A stretch of 64,000 nt of DNA from Solimonas terrae (GTDB lineage: Bacteria > Pseudomonadota > Gammaproteobacteria > Nevskiales > Nevskiaceae). Location: assembly GCF_011067135.1 (NCBI RefSeq), contig NZ_JAAMOW010000006.1, positions 62,001 through 126,000 on the forward strand, in the 5' to 3' direction. Both the position numbers and the translations under genes were made by a program. The notes beneath the pieces were generated by a model. It made no database searches. It was not told the DNA's origin and saw only the letters and a program-made list of their open reading frames with translations. Below, piece after piece: positions 30,050-37,389 of this stretch. Positions within the stretch are counted from its first letter, which is position 1. Every line of letters begins with the position of its first letter.

Positions 30050-32119
30050 TCAGGCAGCCAGCACACCAGCCTCGTAGGCGCGCAGCCATTCGAGAAACTG
30101 CTCCTCGGGCATCGCGCGGCTGAAGTGGAAGCCCTGCATCAGGCGGCAGCCCAGTCGCTGCATCAGCAGCACATCGTCCGAGGTTTCGACCCCCTCGACG
30201 ATCAAGGTCATGTCCAGCCTCGCCGACAGCGCCACCATGCTGCGGACGATCTCCTGCGCACGTTCGCTCTCGCAGGCGGCGCGGGTCAGTACCGGGTCGA
30301 TTTTCAGACCGTTGACGTCGAAACGGTACAGGTGCGCCAGCGAGGAATAGCCGGTGCCGAAATCGTCGAGCGCGAGGCGCACACCGAGCGCGCGCAGGTC
30401 GGCGAGCACGACGCCGACGTCGTCGATATTGCCCATCAGCGCCGTCTCGGTGACTTCGGCACACAACAGTTTCGGATCGATGCTGCTTTGCTCCAGGGCT
30501 TCGCGCACGATTTCCAGCACGTTGCTGGACAGCAGCTTGGTCGACAGGTTGAACGACAGGCTCAGCGCATGACCGCGGTCGTTCCAGCCGGTGAAGGTCT
30601 TGCAGGCACGCGCCAGCACGGCGCGCGTCATGTCGGCGATCAGGTCCGAGCCTTCGGCCACGAAGATGAATTCGCCCGGCAAGGTCACCCGGCCGTCCGG
30701 CTGGCGCCAGCGGGTCAGGGTCTCGGCACCGTAGACCTTGCGCCGCGCGACATCGACGATCGGCTGGAAGTACGGCACGAACTGCCCTTGGCGCAGACCG
30801 TTGCGGATCTGCTCGGTCAGCGCCAGATGCCGGCGCAGGCGATGCGTATGGCCGCGCTCGCCGAAGCGCAGATGGCCCGGCCCCTCGCTGCGCGCCAGAC
30901 GTTGCGCTTCCATGCAGACATTGACGTATTCGTCCGGATCGCGGGCGTCATCCGGATAGATCGCGCCACCGACGCTGGCGGCGAGCAGGAAGCGCTGCTC
31001 GTCGACCTCCACCGGGCGCGTCAGGCGCTGCAGGATCTCGGCGGCGATGCGCTTGAGGTCGACACGCGTCACCGCTTCGCTGTTGCCGCGATCGATCAGC
31101 ACCGCGATCGTTTCGGCATCGATGCGGAACACCATCGTCGGCAGCACATCCAGTTCGGCGAGCCGTTCACCGGCGGCGCGCATGGCCGCTTCGGCGAGGC
31201 GGCCACCGAAGCCGCTGCGGATCGCGACATAGGTCTCGATGCCGAGCAGCAGCAAACCGTGGGTACCGTCGATCGGCCGCAGGCGCCGGACTTCGCGCAA
31301 CTCCGCTTCGAGACTGTTGCGATTCGGCAGATTGCTGCCCGGATCGAGATAGGCGATGCGGCGAATATGCTCGGCCTGCGCCTGGATGCGCCGCATCGCT
31401 CGGACGATGTCGCCGAACTCGTCTTCGGTCTCGACCACGTTGGCGACCGGCTGGCGACCGGTCAGCACCGCATTCAGGCTGCCGGTAACGGCGCCGAGCG
31501 GCCGCAGCAGGCGCCGGTATGCGAACACCGACAGAGTCAGCGACAACAGCAATGCCCCGAGTACGGCGCCGATCGCGACCCCGAGCCGGCTGTGCAGACG
31601 GGCGAATTCGGTCGTCGTGTCGCGCAGGCCCTGGGTGTTGTCGCGTTCCAGCTGCGCGGACAGCTGCTGCATCGCACGGGCTTCAAGGCCGCGGGCAGTC
31701 GCGACGATCGCCGTCGCGCTTTCGCTGTTGATCGGCGGCGTGAGCAGCGTGTCGAAGCGGCCGTCCTCGGTCGCGACGAATGTGCGCAGGGCTGCAACCG
31801 TTGCGTCGTCGCGTACCGGCAGGAAAGCGAGCTGGTTGCGGACGATCGCCCGCGCCGACTGCAGCGCCGCAACCGCCGTGGCCGGGTCACGACCGGATTC
31901 GACCGCCTGCTCGATGGCCACGGCCGCGCGTGGCATGTCGACCAGTCCGCGCTGCAGGACCACGGACATCGAAATGCGGTTCGTGCGACCAAGCAGATCC
32001 GACTCGAGTCCGCGATCGACATCGAGCGAAGGCGCGATCACCAGCCCCGCCAGCACGATGGCGAGGTTGACCAGGATCATGACCGCCAGCAGTTTTGTGC
32101 GAACGCTCATCCGGCCCAT
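30050..32119 (-). CDS. Membrane sensor with HAMP, degenerate GGDEF and EAL domains
   Basis: A 689-residue likely cyclic-di-GMP phosphodiesterase. Two membrane helices (about 10-30 and 185-205) bracket a periplasmic helical region; a HAMP segment follows. The GGDEF domain is degenerate: the active-site position reads RIDAETIAVL, so it should not make c-di-GMP. The EAL domain has ETLTRW in place of EALLRW but keeps NLS, EVTE, DDFGTGYSSL, KIDP and EGVE, so phosphodiesterase activity is likely retained. Start 32119 gives MGRMSVRTK; 32110 is equally possible. Its promoter region is shared with spy and holds a CpxR-box match. Confidence 0.9.
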   Translation of the reverse strand: MGRMSVRTKLLAVMILVNLAIVLAGLVIAPSLDVDRGLESDLLGRTNRISMSVVLQRGLVDMPRAAVAIEQAVESGRDPATAVAALQSARAIVRNQLAFLPVRDDATVAALRTFVATEDGRFDTLLTPPINSESATAIVATARGLEARAMQQLSAQLERDNTQGLRDTTTEFARLHSRLGVAIGAVLGALLLSLTLSVFAYRRLLRPLGAVTGSLNAVLTGRQPVANVVETEDEFGDIVRAMRRIQAQAEHIRRIAYLDPGSNLPNRNSLEAELREVRRLRPIDGTHGLLLLGIETYVAIRSGFGGRLAEAAMRAAGERLAELDVLPTMVFRIDAETIAVLIDRGNSEAVTRVDLKRIAAEILQRLTRPVEVDEQRFLLAASVGGAIYPDDARDPDEYVNVCMEAQRLARSEGPGHLRFGERGHTHRLRRHLALTEQIRNGLRQGQFVPYFQPIVDVARRKVYGAETLTRWRQPDGRVTLPGEFIFVAEGSDLIADMTRAVLARACKTFTGWNDRGHALSLSFNLSTKLLSSNVLEIVREALEQSSIDPKLLCAEVTETALMGNIDDVGVVLADLRALGVRLALDDFGTGYSSLAHLYRFDVNGLKIDPVLTRAACESERAQEIVRSMVALSARLDMTLIVEGVETSDDVLLMQRLGCRLMQGFHFSRAMPEEQFLEWLRAYEAGVLAA

Positions 32120-32195
32120 ACCGCTCGTTCCATAAGCCTTGTTCAGACACCTTGCCTGATTCTACGCCGCATAAAAAGGTCCGCCACGATCAATG

Positions 32196-32210
32196 GTTAC
32201 TATTCTTTAC
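32196..32210 (-). promoter_or_regulatory. Candidate CpxR box
   Basis: On the minus strand this reads GTAAAGAATAGTAAC, matching the E. coli CpxR consensus GTAAA-N5-GTAAA at nine of ten defined positions. It lies 81 bases before the spy-like gene and 77 before the EAL gene, with the cpxR/cpxA-like pair just downstream of spy. Direct read of the sequence; binding is inferred. Confidence 0.55.
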
Positions 32211-32290
32211 AAAGCGCATCGCATCATTGCAGAGCCCGGCCGTATAACGTGTTCGTCACATCCTGTGGCTTTGCAATCGGAGTCCGCATC

Positions 32291-32866
32291 ATGAAACTCA
32301 CCGTGAAAATCGCCGCGCTGGCCGCCATCCTGGCCGCCGCCGGCGTGCAGGCCGCCACGCCGCAAGGCGCAGCCGCCGCACCGCAGCAACTCGCCTGGAA
32401 CGGCCCTGCCGACAACGACCGCGGCCCGCCGCCGGGCGACGACGAAGGTCCGGGCAACCATCATTTCCGCGGCCCCGGCATGCACCGCGGCGGCATGCAC
32501 GGCTCGCCGCTGATGCACGAGCTGCATCGCCTGAATCTGAGCGACGCGCAGAGCGATGCGGTCGACGCGATCATGGTCAAGCATCACGCCGAGCAGCGCG
32601 ATCTGTTCAAGCGTCGCCGCGATCTGCACCGCGGCTTCGCCGCGCTCGACCCGACCGCCACGGACTACGCCAGCCAGAGCAGCAAACTGGCCGATCAGAC
32701 CGGCAAGCTCGCGCACGACGAAGTGCTGCTGCGCAGCCGGATCGCCGGCGAGGTGATCGCGACACTGACGCCCGAACAGGTCCAGCAGCTGAAGGCGGAT
32801 CGCGCCGAGCACGAAGCACGCCGCGAGCAGCATCGCCGCGGCCCGGCGGCCGATGACGCCGGCTAG
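32291..32866 (+). CDS. Spy/CpxP-family periplasmic protein
   Basis: A 191-residue secreted protein: signal peptide ending near GVQAAT, a Pro/Gly/His/Met-rich N-terminal part (about residues 30-75) that could bind metal, then the helical Spy core with the LTxxQ-type repeats (LNLSDAQSDAVD and LTPEQVQQLKAD). Family members act as periplasmic chaperones or as inhibitors of CpxA. A strong terminator follows and a CpxR-type two-component system begins 90 bases on. This order fits a CpxP-like feedback regulator. Confidence 0.85.
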   Translation: MKLTVKIAALAAILAAAGVQAATPQGAAAAPQQLAWNGPADNDRGPPPGDDEGPGNHHFRGPGMHRGGMHGSPLMHELHRLNLSDAQSDAVDAIMVKHHAEQRDLFKRRRDLHRGFAALDPTATDYASQSSKLADQTGKLAHDEVLLRSRIAGEVIATLTPEQVQQLKADRAEHEARREQHRRGPAADDAG

Positions 32867-32880
32867 GCCCGTCGCGCAAA

Positions 32881-32909
32881 CGGAGCGCCCTCGCGGCGCT
32901 CCGCTTTTT
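32881..32909 (+). terminator. Rho-independent terminator after spy
   Basis: CGGAGCGCC and GGCGCTCCG form a perfect 9-bp stem with a five-base loop followed by CTTTTTG. The two-component system downstream therefore likely has its own promoter between 32910 and 32954. Confidence 0.88.
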
Positions 32910-32954
32910 GTTGCGGCCACCACACGAATGCGGCGGCCTGCGTAAAGTGACGGC

Positions 32955-33656
32955 ATGAATCCCGAATCCGAGCAGATCCAGGTGTTGCTGGCGGACGACG
33001 ACGTCGGCTTCTGCGAGCTGCTCAGCGAATACCTGCGCAATCAGGGCTTTGAAGTGAGCGCCGTACACGACGGCCTGGCGGCGATCGAGCAAGCCGAGCG
33101 CGGCATCTACGACGTGATGGTGCTCGACGTGATGATGCCCAAGGCGGACGGCTTCCGCGTGCTGGAACGCCTGCGCGCCAACCAGCGCATCCCGGTCGTC
33201 ATGCTGACCGCGCGCGGTGAAGACATCGACCGCATCGTCGGCCTCGAACTCGGCGCCGACGACTACGTGTCCAAGCCCTGCAATCCACGCGAACTGGCGG
33301 CGCGGCTGCGCGCCGTGCTGCGCCGCTCGCAGCCCAACAGTGCCGAACAGACCAGCCTGCGCTGCGGCGACCTCGAACTGCTGCCGGCGTCGCGCAGCGT
33401 GCGACTCAACGGTCAGGCGATCGAGCTGACCGGGGCCGAATTCGACGTGCTGCGCACCCTGATCGAAGACGCCGGCCAGGTCATCGCCAAGGAAGACCTC
33501 TCGCGCCGAGCGCTCAACCGCCGTCTCGGCGCGTTCGACCGCTCGATCGACATGCACATCAGCCGCCTGCGCCAGAAGCTCGGCGCGCATGCGGACGGCA
33601 CGCCGCGGGTGCGCTCAGTGCGCAACCGCGGCTATCTGTACGTCGCGATCGAATAG
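32955..33656 (+). CDS. cpxR: OmpR-family response regulator, CpxR-like
   Basis: A 233-residue regulator: receiver domain with acidic pocket ADDD, phosphoacceptor Asp58 in MVLDVMMP, and Lys in YVSKPCNP, then a winged-helix DNA-binding domain (ELTGAEFDVLRTL ... VRSVRNRGYLY in part). It ends two bases before the sensor kinase gene. The CpxR name rests on the neighbouring spy-type gene, the kinase architecture and the GTAAA-type box upstream of spy; OmpR-family paralogues are hard to separate from sequence alone. Confidence 0.87.
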   Translation: MNPESEQIQVLLADDDVGFCELLSEYLRNQGFEVSAVHDGLAAIEQAERGIYDVMVLDVMMPKADGFRVLERLRANQRIPVVMLTARGEDIDRIVGLELGADDYVSKPCNPRELAARLRAVLRRSQPNSAEQTSLRCGDLELLPASRSVRLNGQAIELTGAEFDVLRTLIEDAGQVIAKEDLSRRALNRRLGAFDRSIDMHISRLRQKLGAHADGTPRVRSVRNRGYLYVAIE

Positions 33657-33658
33657 CC

Positions 33659-35002
33659 ATGCGTCTGCGCACGCGTCTGGTGTTGTGGTTCGTCGCGGCG
33701 ATCGTCGTCACCGTGCTGATGAGCTTCACGCTCGGCTCCCAGGTCTGGCGGCTGTTCTACCGCGACTACGACGCCGCACAGGACGCGCACGCCGCGGTGG
33801 TGGCGTGGCAACAGGGTGGCAGCGAGCAGCTGCGCCACTGGTTGCACGAACGCCGCCGCGAAGACGGCCTGTTCGGCATGCTGCTCGACGAACAGGGCGA
33901 GTCGCTCGCGGGTCGTGGCCGCGAGGGCGGCCCACCACCACCGCCGCGTCTGCGTGAAGCAATCGCCGCCGCGGAAGCCGGCAATCACCTGGTCCTGCTG
34001 CCGGGCGGCGGGACCCTGCGCACAACCGTTGTCGTCAGCAATGACGGCCGACGCCTGCGATGGGTGGCTGTGCTGCCGCCACCGGGCGGACCGGACGTGC
34101 GCCGCATCGATACGCTGATGCTGCTGGCGATCGGCGTGATCGTCGTCAGCCTCGCTGCGTGGCTGATCGCCCGCCGCATCACGCGGCCGATCGCCGCGCT
34201 GCAGCAGGCCAGCCGCGCCGTTGCCGAGGGCCGCCTCGACGTGCGCGTACCGGAGGAGACCAGCGTGCGCAGCGACGAGATCGGCGCGCTCGCCCGCGAC
34301 TTCAATCACATGGCCGAACGCCTGCAGCGCCTGCTCGAAGCGCAGCAGCAGCTGCTGCGCGACATCTCGCACGAGTTGCGTTCACCGCTCGCGCGCCTGC
34401 GCATCGCCACGGAACTGGCGCGCGACACACAAGCCGTCTCGCAATTCGACCGCATCGAGCTGGAAGCCGACAAGCTCGAAGACCTGATCGCGCAGCTGCT
34501 GCTGATCGCCCGTCTCGAACACCGCGAGACGCCGCTGACCAGCGAAGTGTTCGCACTCGACGAAATCGTCGAATCGGTGTGCGAGGACGCGGGCTTCGAA
34601 GCGCAGGCGCGCGGTATCGCCGTGCACAGCGAACTGACACCGGGCTTGCAGATCCGCGGCCAGCCGACGCTGCTGCACAGCGCGATCGAGAATGTCGTGC
34701 GCAACGCCGTGCGGTACACCGGCGACAACAGCACCGTAACGGTCCGGCTCGTCGCACGCGGCACGCACTGCGCGGTCGCGGTCGAAGACCGCGGCCCCGG
34801 CATTCCGCAGGATCGACTCGAAGCGGTGTTCCAGCCGTTCGTGCGCATCTCCGAGGCCCGCGACCGCGCAAGCGGTGGCTACGGTCTCGGCCTGGCCATC
34901 GCCCGTCGCGTCGTCAATGCCAGCGGCGGAACGATCCGCGCCCGCAATCGCGAGGGCGGTGGCCTGCAGGTGAGCATCGAACTGCCGCTGGCAAACGCCT
35001 GA
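33659..35002 (+). CDS. cpxA: Sensor histidine kinase, CpxA-like
   Basis: A 447-residue kinase: membrane helix 1 (about 7-27), a periplasmic domain of about 120 residues, helix 2 (about 152-172), HAMP linker (RRITRPIAALQQ), H-box LLRDISHELRSPLARLR, N-box ENVVRNAVRYT and ATP-lid motifs EDRGPGIP and GYGLGLAIARR. All catalytic motifs are intact. It is translated with the regulator upstream. The RSPLARLR H-box is the form seen in CpxA. Confidence 0.88.
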   Translation: MRLRTRLVLWFVAAIVVTVLMSFTLGSQVWRLFYRDYDAAQDAHAAVVAWQQGGSEQLRHWLHERRREDGLFGMLLDEQGESLAGRGREGGPPPPPRLREAIAAAEAGNHLVLLPGGGTLRTTVVVSNDGRRLRWVAVLPPPGGPDVRRIDTLMLLAIGVIVVSLAAWLIARRITRPIAALQQASRAVAEGRLDVRVPEETSVRSDEIGALARDFNHMAERLQRLLEAQQQLLRDISHELRSPLARLRIATELARDTQAVSQFDRIELEADKLEDLIAQLLLIARLEHRETPLTSEVFALDEIVESVCEDAGFEAQARGIAVHSELTPGLQIRGQPTLLHSAIENVVRNAVRYTGDNSTVTVRLVARGTHCAVAVEDRGPGIPQDRLEAVFQPFVRISEARDRASGGYGLGLAIARRVVNASGGTIRARNREGGGLQVSIELPLANA

Positions 35003-35052
35003 ATCGGCTGCGGCAGAAGGCACGCTTGGATTAAGATGGCGGCCCGCCGCGC

Positions 35053-35129
35053 GGGCCTATAGCTCAATTGGTTAGAGCAGAAGACTCATAATCTTTTGGT
35101 TCCAGGTTCAAGTCCTGGTGGGCCCACCA
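35053..35129 (+). tRNA. tRNA with CAT anticodon, probably tRNA-Ile2
   Basis: A complete 77-base cloverleaf with encoded CCA: acceptor stem GGGCCTA/TGGGCCC, D arm GCTC/GAGC, anticodon loop CTCATAA, T arm CCAGG/CCTGG. The anticodon CAT could be methionine or the isoleucine tRNA modified to lysidine. C4-G69, U12-A23, discriminator A and the TTGGTT variable region are closer to Ile2 than to elongator Met; initiator tRNA is excluded by the paired first acceptor position. Its 3' end borders the repeat-rich stretch described next, as expected of an integration site. Confidence 0.9.
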
Positions 35130-35561
35130 AAATGTCGCAACTCATTGTTTTTAATGAGTCGTTACCCATAAGTTAGGCGGAAAACTCAGCTTATGGGTGA
35201 ATAGACGATCGGGCGGTTTATGGGTGAACGGACAAAGTAAGTCTTGGCGCACATGGCACCGTTCTATGCTTCCAGCACAGCATGATGTGTGGCCGACGAC
35301 CGAGTATCGTCTGGCCACCATCCCGATCAGCGTGTGGCAGATGCCTTCCGCCGCCTCGTCAAAGCTGCCGGTGCTGTCGGTTTGCCCCGCCCCGACTAAG
35401 CCGGGGCGACGAAAGCTCACAAAGCGCTGGTCTGTCACGAAGGGAGCCCCGGATTCCAAATCCGCCTGCTACTGAACACGGGGGGACGTCGGGTAGGCCG
35501 TAATGACGAGGGCACAGTGCATGACGCGTACTGAGGGGCTGAGGAATAGCCTTCCCGTAAA
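35130..35561. other. Gene-free stretch after the tRNA with short repeats (possible integration scar)
   Basis: I see no convincing gene here; the short open frames on both strands have no recognisable features. It holds a hairpin ACTCATT/AATGAGT (35140-35159), two direct copies of TTATGGGTGAA (35191 and 35218, 27 bases apart) and an inverted relative TTACCCATAAG (35162). Small direct and inverted repeats beside a tRNA 3' end resemble arm sites of tyrosine integrases, but no integrase gene or second copy of the tRNA end is visible. Confidence 0.45.
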
Positions 35562-35577
35562 GTAACTTATTTGTTAC
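35562..35577 (+). promoter_or_regulatory. Palindrome before the toxin-antitoxin genes (candidate operator)
   Basis: GTAAC-N6-GTTAC lies eight bases before the toxin ATG. Toxin-antitoxin operons are usually autorepressed at such palindromes overlapping the promoter. The surrounding bases are A/T-rich compared with the genome. Confidence 0.5.
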
Positions 35578-35585
35578 CATAGACA

Positions 35586-35945
35586 ATGAAGATCAAGGTT
35601 GAGGAGTACATCCGGCCCGACGGCCGCTCGCCGTATGCCGAATGGTTCGACGACCTTGATGTGCAGGCCGCCGCCAAGGTGTCTGTGGCCAAGCTGCGCA
35701 TGGAGATGGGCAACACCTCCAACGTGAAGTGGTTTGAGGGAATCGGCGAATGCCGGATCGACTGGGGTCCGGGTTACCGCATCTATCTCGCCCACTATGG
35801 AGAAACGCTCATCGTGCTGTATGGCGGGGGCACCAAGCGAACGCAGACCAAGGACATCGCTACAGCGAAGACGCTGCATGCGGAGTACAAGGCCCGGAAA
35901 CAGGCAGCGGCAAAGCCTAAGGCCAAGCCCGGCAGGACGAGGTAA
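35586..35945 (+). CDS. Type II toxin, RelE/ParE superfamily (HigB-like killer protein)
   Basis: A 119-residue protein of the short addiction-module killer family related to RelE/HigB (TIGR02683 type). Core signatures are SPYAEWFDDL, the strand pair ECRIDWGPGYRIYLAHYG and LIVLYGGGTKRTQTKDI. Such toxins cleave mRNA at the ribosome. A Lys/Ala-rich tail (from about residue 100) extends the usual length of about 100. The toxin gene comes first, as in higBA, and the antitoxin starts five bases after its stop. Confidence 0.87.
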   Translation: MKIKVEEYIRPDGRSPYAEWFDDLDVQAAAKVSVAKLRMEMGNTSNVKWFEGIGECRIDWGPGYRIYLAHYGETLIVLYGGGTKRTQTKDIATAKTLHAEYKARKQAAAKPKAKPGRTR

Positions 35946-35950
35946 AAGCG

Positions 35951-36265
35951 ATGGCACTCACACGAGACTTCAAGCAAACCGTGGTCAGCCGCGTGCAGCG
36001 CGATCCGAAGTTCGCCAAGGCACTGCTCGATGAAGCGGCAGGGCTCATGCTGAGTGGCGAGCCTGAAACCGCGCGACTCGTCCTGCGCGATCTGGTCAAT
36101 GCCACCATCGGCTTTGAAGCACTGGCGAGCGAAACCCACAAGCCGGCCAAGAGCCTGCACCGCATGCTGTCAGCACATGGCAACCCCAGCATGGACAGCC
36201 TCTCCGCGATCTTCTCCGCGGTTCAGCAGAAGATCGGGACGAAGGTACGCGTCGTCCACGTGTAA
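35951..36265 (+). CDS. Antitoxin of the RelE/HigB-like pair, helix-turn-helix type
   Basis: A 104-residue protein of the probable addiction-module antidote family (TIGR02684 type): N-terminal LTRDFKQTVVSRVQRDPKF, the segment ALLDEAAGLMLSGE, and a C-terminal XRE-like helix-turn-helix with KSLHRMLSAHGNPSMDSLSAI. It would neutralise the toxin and, with it, repress the promoter at the palindrome upstream. Cotranscribed with the toxin. Confidence 0.87.
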   Translation: MALTRDFKQTVVSRVQRDPKFAKALLDEAAGLMLSGEPETARLVLRDLVNATIGFEALASETHKPAKSLHRMLSAHGNPSMDSLSAIFSAVQQKIGTKVRVVHV

Positions 36266-36657
36266 GCAGCAAGCAGGGAATCCCGTCCGCGATCCGGCGC
36301 TGCCCTGTTCTTCTCGCAAAAATTCCCTATTAGGCCGAATAGGGAATTTCTTCGCAACCCACGGTATTTATTTAATTTTTTGACGTGGCCGCACGTTGGA
36401 AGAGCCGGAATCGCTGGAATTCCCTGTTTATTTCCCTGTTAGCAGCGAATTCCAGCCGAGCTGGGTTCGCTGAAGACTGACAACACCACCACTCAATCGT
36501 CGCCAAAGGCCGACGCTTGCGGACAACCAGGGCTTGATACGCGAGCATTCGCGGCTGGAAGCAACGATGGCGCCGGCAACACGGTGATCAGCGGTCGCGT
36601 CGGCAGCGCGCCACCCCATTCCGACGGCGGTTTCGTTGCGACCTGCCCGGACAATCT
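36266..36657. repeat. Gene-free stretch with two long inverted repeats
   Basis: No gene is supported. The first repeat is AAATTCCCTATT/AATAGGGAATTT (36320-36331 and 36338-36349, perfect 12 bp, six-base loop). The second is GCTGGAATTC/GAATTCCAGC (36413-36422 and 36447-36456) enclosing two copies of TTCCCTGTT. The repeated TTCCCT-type words and the A/T-rich stretch at 36364-36381 differ from the host sequence and look like the debris of a mobile element. The first hairpin may also terminate the toxin-antitoxin transcript. Confidence 0.55.
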
Positions 36658-36664
36658 ATACATT
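36636..36664 (+). promoter_or_regulatory. Candidate promoter of the SGNH hydrolase gene
   Basis: TTGCGA and TACATT are separated by 17 bases; the -10 element lies inside the palindrome at 36658-36670. Matches are moderate, so this is tentative. Confidence 0.3.
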
Positions 36665-36670
36665 ATGTAT
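36658..36670 (+). promoter_or_regulatory. TetR-type operator candidate, site 1 (ATACA-TTA-TGTAT)
   Basis: A perfect 13-bp palindrome, 104 bases before the SGNH hydrolase start. The same ATACA-N3-TGTAT pattern occurs before both TetR genes and the TonB-receptor operon of this cluster, so it is probably the common operator of the twin TetR regulators. Confidence 0.6.
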
Positions 36671-36774
36671 TCCATTTGCCGCGTGCATGGACGTCGACGC
36701 GTGCACCCCGCAGCGGCGATGCGCATCGCCGCCCCGTGCTTCTCAAACCCGTTTCTGACAAATCGCAAACGACC

Positions 36775-37383
36775 ATGCAAAGACTGATCGCCTTCCTGTT
36801 CGAGCGCCTGTTCCGGAAAGTCCGCCTCGCGTGGTGCAGCAGCATCGAGGCAGCTGCGGTTCCGGGCATCGGCGGGATTGCATTCGTCGGCGACAGCATC
36901 ACCCACAACGGTCGCTGGGATCTGATCTTTCCGCACGCCGCCACGCGCAACTTCGGCATCAACGGCGACCGCACCGACCAGGTGTTGAGCCGGCTGGACC
37001 CGGTGATCCGCATCGATCCGAGCAAGATCTTCGTGCTGATCGGCACCAACGACCTCGGCCAGGGTGTGGACATGGAGACCATCGTTGCCAATCTGGAGCA
37101 GATGCTCGAGAAGCTGGGGACGGCCCTGCCTGATTGCACGATCTACCTGCAGACCGTCATGCCGCGCGCCGCGAAGTTCGCGGCCAGGATCCGGGCCCTC
37201 AATGCCCGTTACGCGCAGATCGCAGAGCGGCGCGGGCTGGTCCTCGTCGATCTGTACCCGGCGTTCGACGACGGCGGCGGCAAGATGCGCAGCGAATTCA
37301 CCTACGACGATCTGCATCTGAATGGCGCCGGCTACACGCACTGGCGCGACGTGCTGGCGCCGCATGTACCGGATCGGCGCTGA
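36775..37383 (+). CDS. SGNH/GDSL-family hydrolase
   Basis: A 202-residue serine esterase. All four SGNH blocks are present: Ser in FVGDSITHNG, Gly in NFGINGDRTDQVL, Asn in LIGTNDLGQG, and Asp/His in DDLHLNGAGY. This family includes acetylxylan and other carbohydrate deacetylases as well as platelet-activating-factor-type esterases. The first 25 residues are hydrophobic and basic and may be a signal-anchor. The gene converges on a beta-mannosidase gene with a six-base gap, and carries operator site 1, so a role in deacylating the locus's glycan is likely (inference). Confidence 0.87.
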   Translation: MQRLIAFLFERLFRKVRLAWCSSIEAAAVPGIGGIAFVGDSITHNGRWDLIFPHAATRNFGINGDRTDQVLSRLDPVIRIDPSKIFVLIGTNDLGQGVDMETIVANLEQMLEKLGTALPDCTIYLQTVMPRAAKFAARIRALNARYAQIAERRGLVLVDLYPAFDDGGGKMRSEFTYDDLHLNGAGYTHWRDVLAPHVPDRR

Positions 37384-37389
37384 GAACGC

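Noticed and set aside
35053-35129. Initiator methionine tRNA
   Set aside because: The first acceptor pair is G-C and the anticodon stem lacks the three consecutive G-C pairs of initiator tRNA.
35151-35459. Minus-strand frame of 102 codons after the tRNA
   Set aside because: No similarity, no ribosome site, and it crosses the short repeats; more likely non-coding scar.
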